Source: an uncultured Planctomycetaceae bacterium (GTDB lineage Bacteria; Planctomycetota; Planctomycetia; Pirellulales; Pirellulaceae). From it: 8,134 nucleotides of DNA. The stretch spans positions 1 to 8,134 of the forward strand of contig CALBTA010000215.1 in assembly GCA_937967755.1 (NCBI GenBank). The letters run 5' to 3'. Shown piece after piece: positions 6,343 through 8,134 of this stretch (positions are counted from its first letter, which is position 1; the number at the start of each line of letters is the position of its first letter). Under the pieces are notes generated by a model. It worked only from the letters and a program-made list of their open reading frames with translations. It had not been told where the DNA came from and did no database searches. A program made the position numbers and the translations under genes.

Positions 6343-7004
6343 GGCGAAGGTGGCGGGATTTCGTGAACCACGGCAAATGACAGCTGTTCGAGTTCGATTG
6401 CCAAGTCGACTCCTTGGATATGGGCCGCCGAAGTTGTGGACAATGTAACGGGTGCAAAGTTCAGGATGCCGTCGATTCCGGCCTCGATCAGCTTCTCGGC
6501 AACCTCTGGGGCCGATTCGGTGGGAACGGTTACAACCGCCAGACGGATCGCCAACTCCTCCGCCTTCTTCGGCAAATCATCCAGCGGGAAGATATCGACG
6601 TTGCCGATCTTCTTGCCCACCTTCTCGGCATCGACATCAAACGCCGCCACCAGGTGAAACCCCTGATCGGCGAAGCCTTTGTAGCCAAGCAACGCCCGGC
6701 CCAGGTTGCCCGCCCCGATGAGGGCGACGGGCCATTGCCGGTCGGTCCCGAGAATGCGTTTGATTTCCTCGATCAGTTCTTCACACCGATACCCAATGCC
6801 CGGGTAGCCGAACTGCCCGAAATAGGCCAGATCCTTCCGGACCTGGGCATCGGTAAAACCCAGCAGCCGCCCGATTTGCGTCGAACTGGTGGTCGCCTTG
6901 CCGTCGCGAACCAGCCGCTGCAATTCGCGCAGGTACAGGCTCAATCGGCCGATCACAGCGCGCGGCACGCTGCTCATCGGAACTGGCTCGTTGGACTGCG
7001 GCAT
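6339..7004 (-). CDS. rex: Redox-sensing transcriptional repressor Rex
   Basis: The protein has 221 residues, close to the usual 205-225. The N-terminal winged helix (about 13-85) keeps the family signature SSTQIGRLLGFTDAQVRKDL followed by YFGQFGYPGIGY. The Rossmann domain that binds NADH/NAD+ starts at VALIGAGNLGRALL (93-106; GxGxxG at 97-102), followed by AFDVD (121-125) and ILNFAPVTL (180-188). The C-terminal domain-swapping helix is VDLAIELEQLSFAV (199-212). Rex represses respiratory and fermentative genes when NAD+ dominates and leaves DNA when NADH rises. The ATG at 7004 gives a 9-residue polar lead; a second ATG at 6977 (MSSVPRAVIG) is equally near the conserved core, and neither has a clear Shine-Dalgarno. 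A full Rex operator (TTGTGAA-N4-TTCACAA) is not seen upstream. Its targets are not in this window. Confidence 0.97.
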   Translation of the reverse strand: MPQSNEPVPMSSVPRAVIGRLSLYLRELQRLVRDGKATTSSTQIGRLLGFTDAQVRKDLAYFGQFGYPGIGYRCEELIEEIKRILGTDRQWPVALIGAGNLGRALLGYKGFADQGFHLVAAFDVDAEKVGKKIGNVDIFPLDDLPKKAEELAIRLAVVTVPTESAPEVAEKLIEAGIDGILNFAPVTLSTTSAAHIQGVDLAIELEQLSFAVVHEIPPPSP

Positions 7005-7033
7005 GAGCGGGAGAAGTTGGTCGTTTTGCGGGA

Positions 7034-7062
7034 ATTTGATGAGTGCGCCCCAACTGTATCAA
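7034..7062 (-). promoter_or_regulatory. Possible promoter of rex
   Basis: On the minus strand TTGATA (7057-7062; 5 of 6 to the -35 consensus) and TCAAAT (7034-7039; 4 of 6 to the -10 consensus) are 17 bp apart. The predicted start near 7027 would give a leader of about 22 nt before the ATG at 7004. It is the only reasonable pair I found in the 183-bp gap upstream of rex, but such matches are common by chance. Confidence 0.33.
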
Positions 7063-7129
7063 ACTGGCTTGTCGGACCATATGCCCTTAACACGAGGTAT
7101 TTGTGATTTACCCCGCAGAGGCATTAAAG

Positions 7130-7164
7130 AAGGCCCACTGCGCGGCAATCGCGCCGTGGGCCTT
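7130..7164 (-). terminator. Intrinsic terminator of the prepilin gene
   Basis: AAGGCCCAC (7130-7138) pairs perfectly with GTGGGCCTT (7156-7164). After a single mismatch the stem continues with GCGCG/CGCGC (7140-7144 and 7150-7154) around a 5-nt loop. Read on the minus strand it begins 23 nt after the prepilin stop codon and is followed by CTTTAAT, a modest T-rich tail. It separates the prepilin gene from rex downstream on the same strand. Confidence 0.75.
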
Positions 7165-7187
7165 GGAAGTTTTGAAGCCGGAAATGG

Positions 7188-7640
7188 CTACTCGGTCAGG
7201 TGATCAACGTGGTTGATCCACACCTGGCCATCGACCTTGTTGTAGAGCCAACCATCCGACTCGGTTACGTCGTCGGCGAGGGGCGGATTGTTGGTGATTT
7301 CCGCCACCGTGTTGCTGCCGGTCAACGGGTTGATTGGCAGGCTTCCTACATAAGGACCGAACTCCAACGGGCCTTCGGCGCGGTTGGTTGTTCCCGCGGC
7401 ATTCGTCTTGGTCAACAGTTCGGCCAAGTCGTCGCCGGGGACAGCACCGTTGTGCTCTTGCTGGTACAGGTCGATTTGCGAACGCAGGCAGTACAGGTTG
7501 AACTGTGCCCTGCTTTCGATCGACTGCCCTTGAGTCTCGGCGAAATGCGGCAGCACCGTGGCGGTTAGCACCACGATGATGATCGCCACAATCAACACTT
7601 CGATCAGCGTGAAGCCGGCGGTGTGATTGTGCTTGGCCAT
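7188..7640 (-). CDS. GspG-like type II secretion pseudopilin / prepilin-type protein
   Basis: The protein has 150 residues. A short basic leader MAKHNHTAG is followed by the class III signal FTLIEVLIVAIIIVVLTATVL: a prepilin peptidase would cut after Gly9, leaving Phe1 with Glu at +5 (Glu14), and residues 10-30 form the conserved assembly helix. The rest fits a GspG-like globular domain: Q(F)NLYCLRSQIDLYQQEHNG (46-65), GPYVGSLPINPLTGSN (95-110) and GWLYNKVDGQVWINH (130-144). It would be inserted in the inner membrane and join a pseudopilus or a type IV pilus-like fibre. No other secretion or pilus genes are adjacent, as often seen for scattered planctomycete prepilins (from memory). GGGG at 7647-7650 within AGGTAAGGGG lies 6 nt before the ATG. 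A strong terminator follows. The family is firm; the exact machine served is uncertain. Confidence 0.92.
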   Translation of the reverse strand: MAKHNHTAGFTLIEVLIVAIIIVVLTATVLPHFAETQGQSIESRAQFNLYCLRSQIDLYQQEHNGAVPGDDLAELLTKTNAAGTTNRAEGPLEFGPYVGSLPINPLTGSNTVAEITNNPPLADDVTESDGWLYNKVDGQVWINHVDHLTE

Positions 7641-7701
7641 GATTCGCCCCTTACCTGAAACAACTTACGTGACACAAATTTCGTCCCGCTCGCTCCCTGC
7701 C

Positions 7702-7739
7702 AGCGGCACTGGTGACTTGGATTCGCCACCGCAATCCCA
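7702..7739 (+). repeat. Diverged intergenic repeat, copy A
   Basis: The copy is built of AGCGGCAC, TGGTGAC, an 8-nt variable part, GCCACCGC and AATCCCA. Copy B at 8040-8074 shows the same blocks in the same order and orientation. By hand alignment about 28 of 35 aligned positions agree, with three gapped bases. TGGTG and GCCACC form a short inverted pair inside the copy, suggesting a small hairpin repeat. Confidence 0.45.
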
Positions 7740-8039
7740 TGAGGTTCGCACGCTGCGTTCCTCACGGCAACGCTACGTCGCATTCGGCCGAGCGTCAACG
7801 AATGAGCGCATCTTCCCATTGCGATTTCGCAACATGTTTCGCGCCAACGCCAACCGGGCAATGGGCACAATCCGTGCGCGCCGCACAACCCGAATTGTTG
7901 ACCTGAAATTTCAACTTCAACGATCTTTCTGCCGGCGGTTCGGCTTACCAAGGGCCATTTTGTAATCGATGTTTGCACGTCCGGCACCTATCGCGGGTTA
8001 CGCGTCAGGAGGGTTTAGGCGGCCGAACAACCCACGGCG

Positions 8040-8074
8040 AGCGGCTGGTGACACAGGCTTGCCACGTAATCCCA
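8040..8074 (+). repeat. Diverged intergenic repeat, copy B
   Basis: The blocks AGCGGC, TGGTGAC, GCCAC and AATCCCA match copy A (7702-7739) in order; the 8-nt middle differs. It lies about 40 bp upstream of the start codon at 8115, so it could be part of that gene's leader or a dispersed repeat next to it. Confidence 0.45.
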
Positions 8075-8114
8075 CCCACCTTTGTTCCTGGAATTCCTAG
8101 TAGGAGAAAGCACA

Positions 8115-8134
8115 ATGAGTAAGTTGTTGGGTGC
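8115..8134 (+). CDS. Start of an unidentified gene (truncated by window end)
   Basis: Only the first codons are visible: MSKLLGA. AGGAG at 8102-8106 lies 8 nt before the ATG, the clearest Shine-Dalgarno in the window, which makes this a believable start. The gene diverges from the prepilin gene. Nothing can be said about its function. Confidence 0.7.

Larger units (their letters stand above)
7641..8114. other. 474-bp divergent intergenic region without a convincing gene
   Basis: The region lies between the minus-strand prepilin gene and a plus-strand gene starting at 8115, so it must hold promoters for both; I could not pick convincing -35/-10 pairs. Open frames exist on both strands, but they show no recognisable domain, no good ribosome binding site and an Arg/Ser/Ala-rich composition typical of chance frames in GC-rich DNA. 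A strong AGGAGGG at 8007-8013 has no start codon at the right distance. Two diverged repeat copies (7702-7739 and 8040-8074) lie near its ends. Confidence 0.6.

Noticed and set aside
7101..7106. TTGTGA upstream of rex, resembling half of a Rex operator
   Set aside because: The second half (TTCACAA) is missing at the right distance; a lone half-site of six bases is expected by chance.
7041..7129. Possible riboswitch or leader between rex and the prepilin terminator
   Set aside because: No conserved aptamer-like helices could be recognised; only a weak promoter match was found.
7627..7965. Plus-strand 112-residue open frame in the divergent intergenic region
   Set aside because: Arg/Ser-rich, no ribosome binding site, no domain, and it runs antisense into the prepilin start.
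7604..7987. Minus-strand 127-residue open frame covering the prepilin upstream region
   Set aside because: It overlaps the start of the well-supported prepilin gene in another frame, has no recognisable domain and has chance-like composition.
8007..8013. AGGAGGG resembling a strong Shine-Dalgarno
   Set aside because: No start codon lies 5-12 nt downstream on the plus strand; probably fortuitous.

Overview
The window reads as a chromosomal segment of a GC-rich planctomycete, probably of the Pirellulales. This is an inference, not a database match. It rests on the peptide-transporter permease with an enlarged loop, a stand-alone GspG-like prepilin, a TM-first zinc-finger protein, the weak or absent Shine-Dalgarno sequences before several genes, and a tRNA without an encoded CCA. 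Nothing looks like a phage, a CRISPR array, an intact insertion sequence or an rRNA.

Layout. (1) Positions 1-3009, plus strand: the end of an oligopeptide/dipeptide ABC importer locus. It holds the C-terminal part of the substrate-binding protein, the OppB/DppB-type permease joined to it by a 4-nt GTGA overlap, and the OppC/DppC-type permease. A 199-bp AT-richer spacer full of interleaved repeat words separates the two permeases. (2) Positions 3019-5991, minus strand: a Crp/Fnr-family regulator, a small membrane protein with an anti-sigma-type zinc-binding motif, and a secreted or periplasmic protein with about 12 TPR units. This block converges on oppC with only 9 nt between stop codons. (3) Positions 6026-6125: tandem TTCGCGAA palindromes just upstream of the Crp/Fnr gene, then a 9-bp hairpin. 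(4) Positions 6191-7004, minus strand: the redox sensor Rex followed by tRNA-Gln(UUG). A good sigma-70-like promoter for the tRNA has its -35 box on the rex stop codon. (5) Positions 7130-7640, minus strand: a GspG-like prepilin gene ending in a strong hairpin terminator. (6) Positions 7641-8114: a 474-bp divergent intergenic region with two diverged copies of a roughly 36-bp repeat. It is followed by the first seven codons of a new plus-strand gene with a clear ribosome binding site.

Functional reading. The transporter brings in peptides, and its ATPases are probably encoded outside the window or elsewhere. The central genes have a regulatory and redox flavour: Crp/Fnr, a ZAS-like zinc motif, and Rex, which senses NADH/NAD+. 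No partner ECF sigma factor is present. I do not see a complete new multi-gene system. The best leads are the repeat-filled spacer inside the opp locus, the zinc finger placed after the TM helix (predicted outside the cytoplasm), the TTCGCGAA operator candidate, and the promoter overlapping the rex stop.
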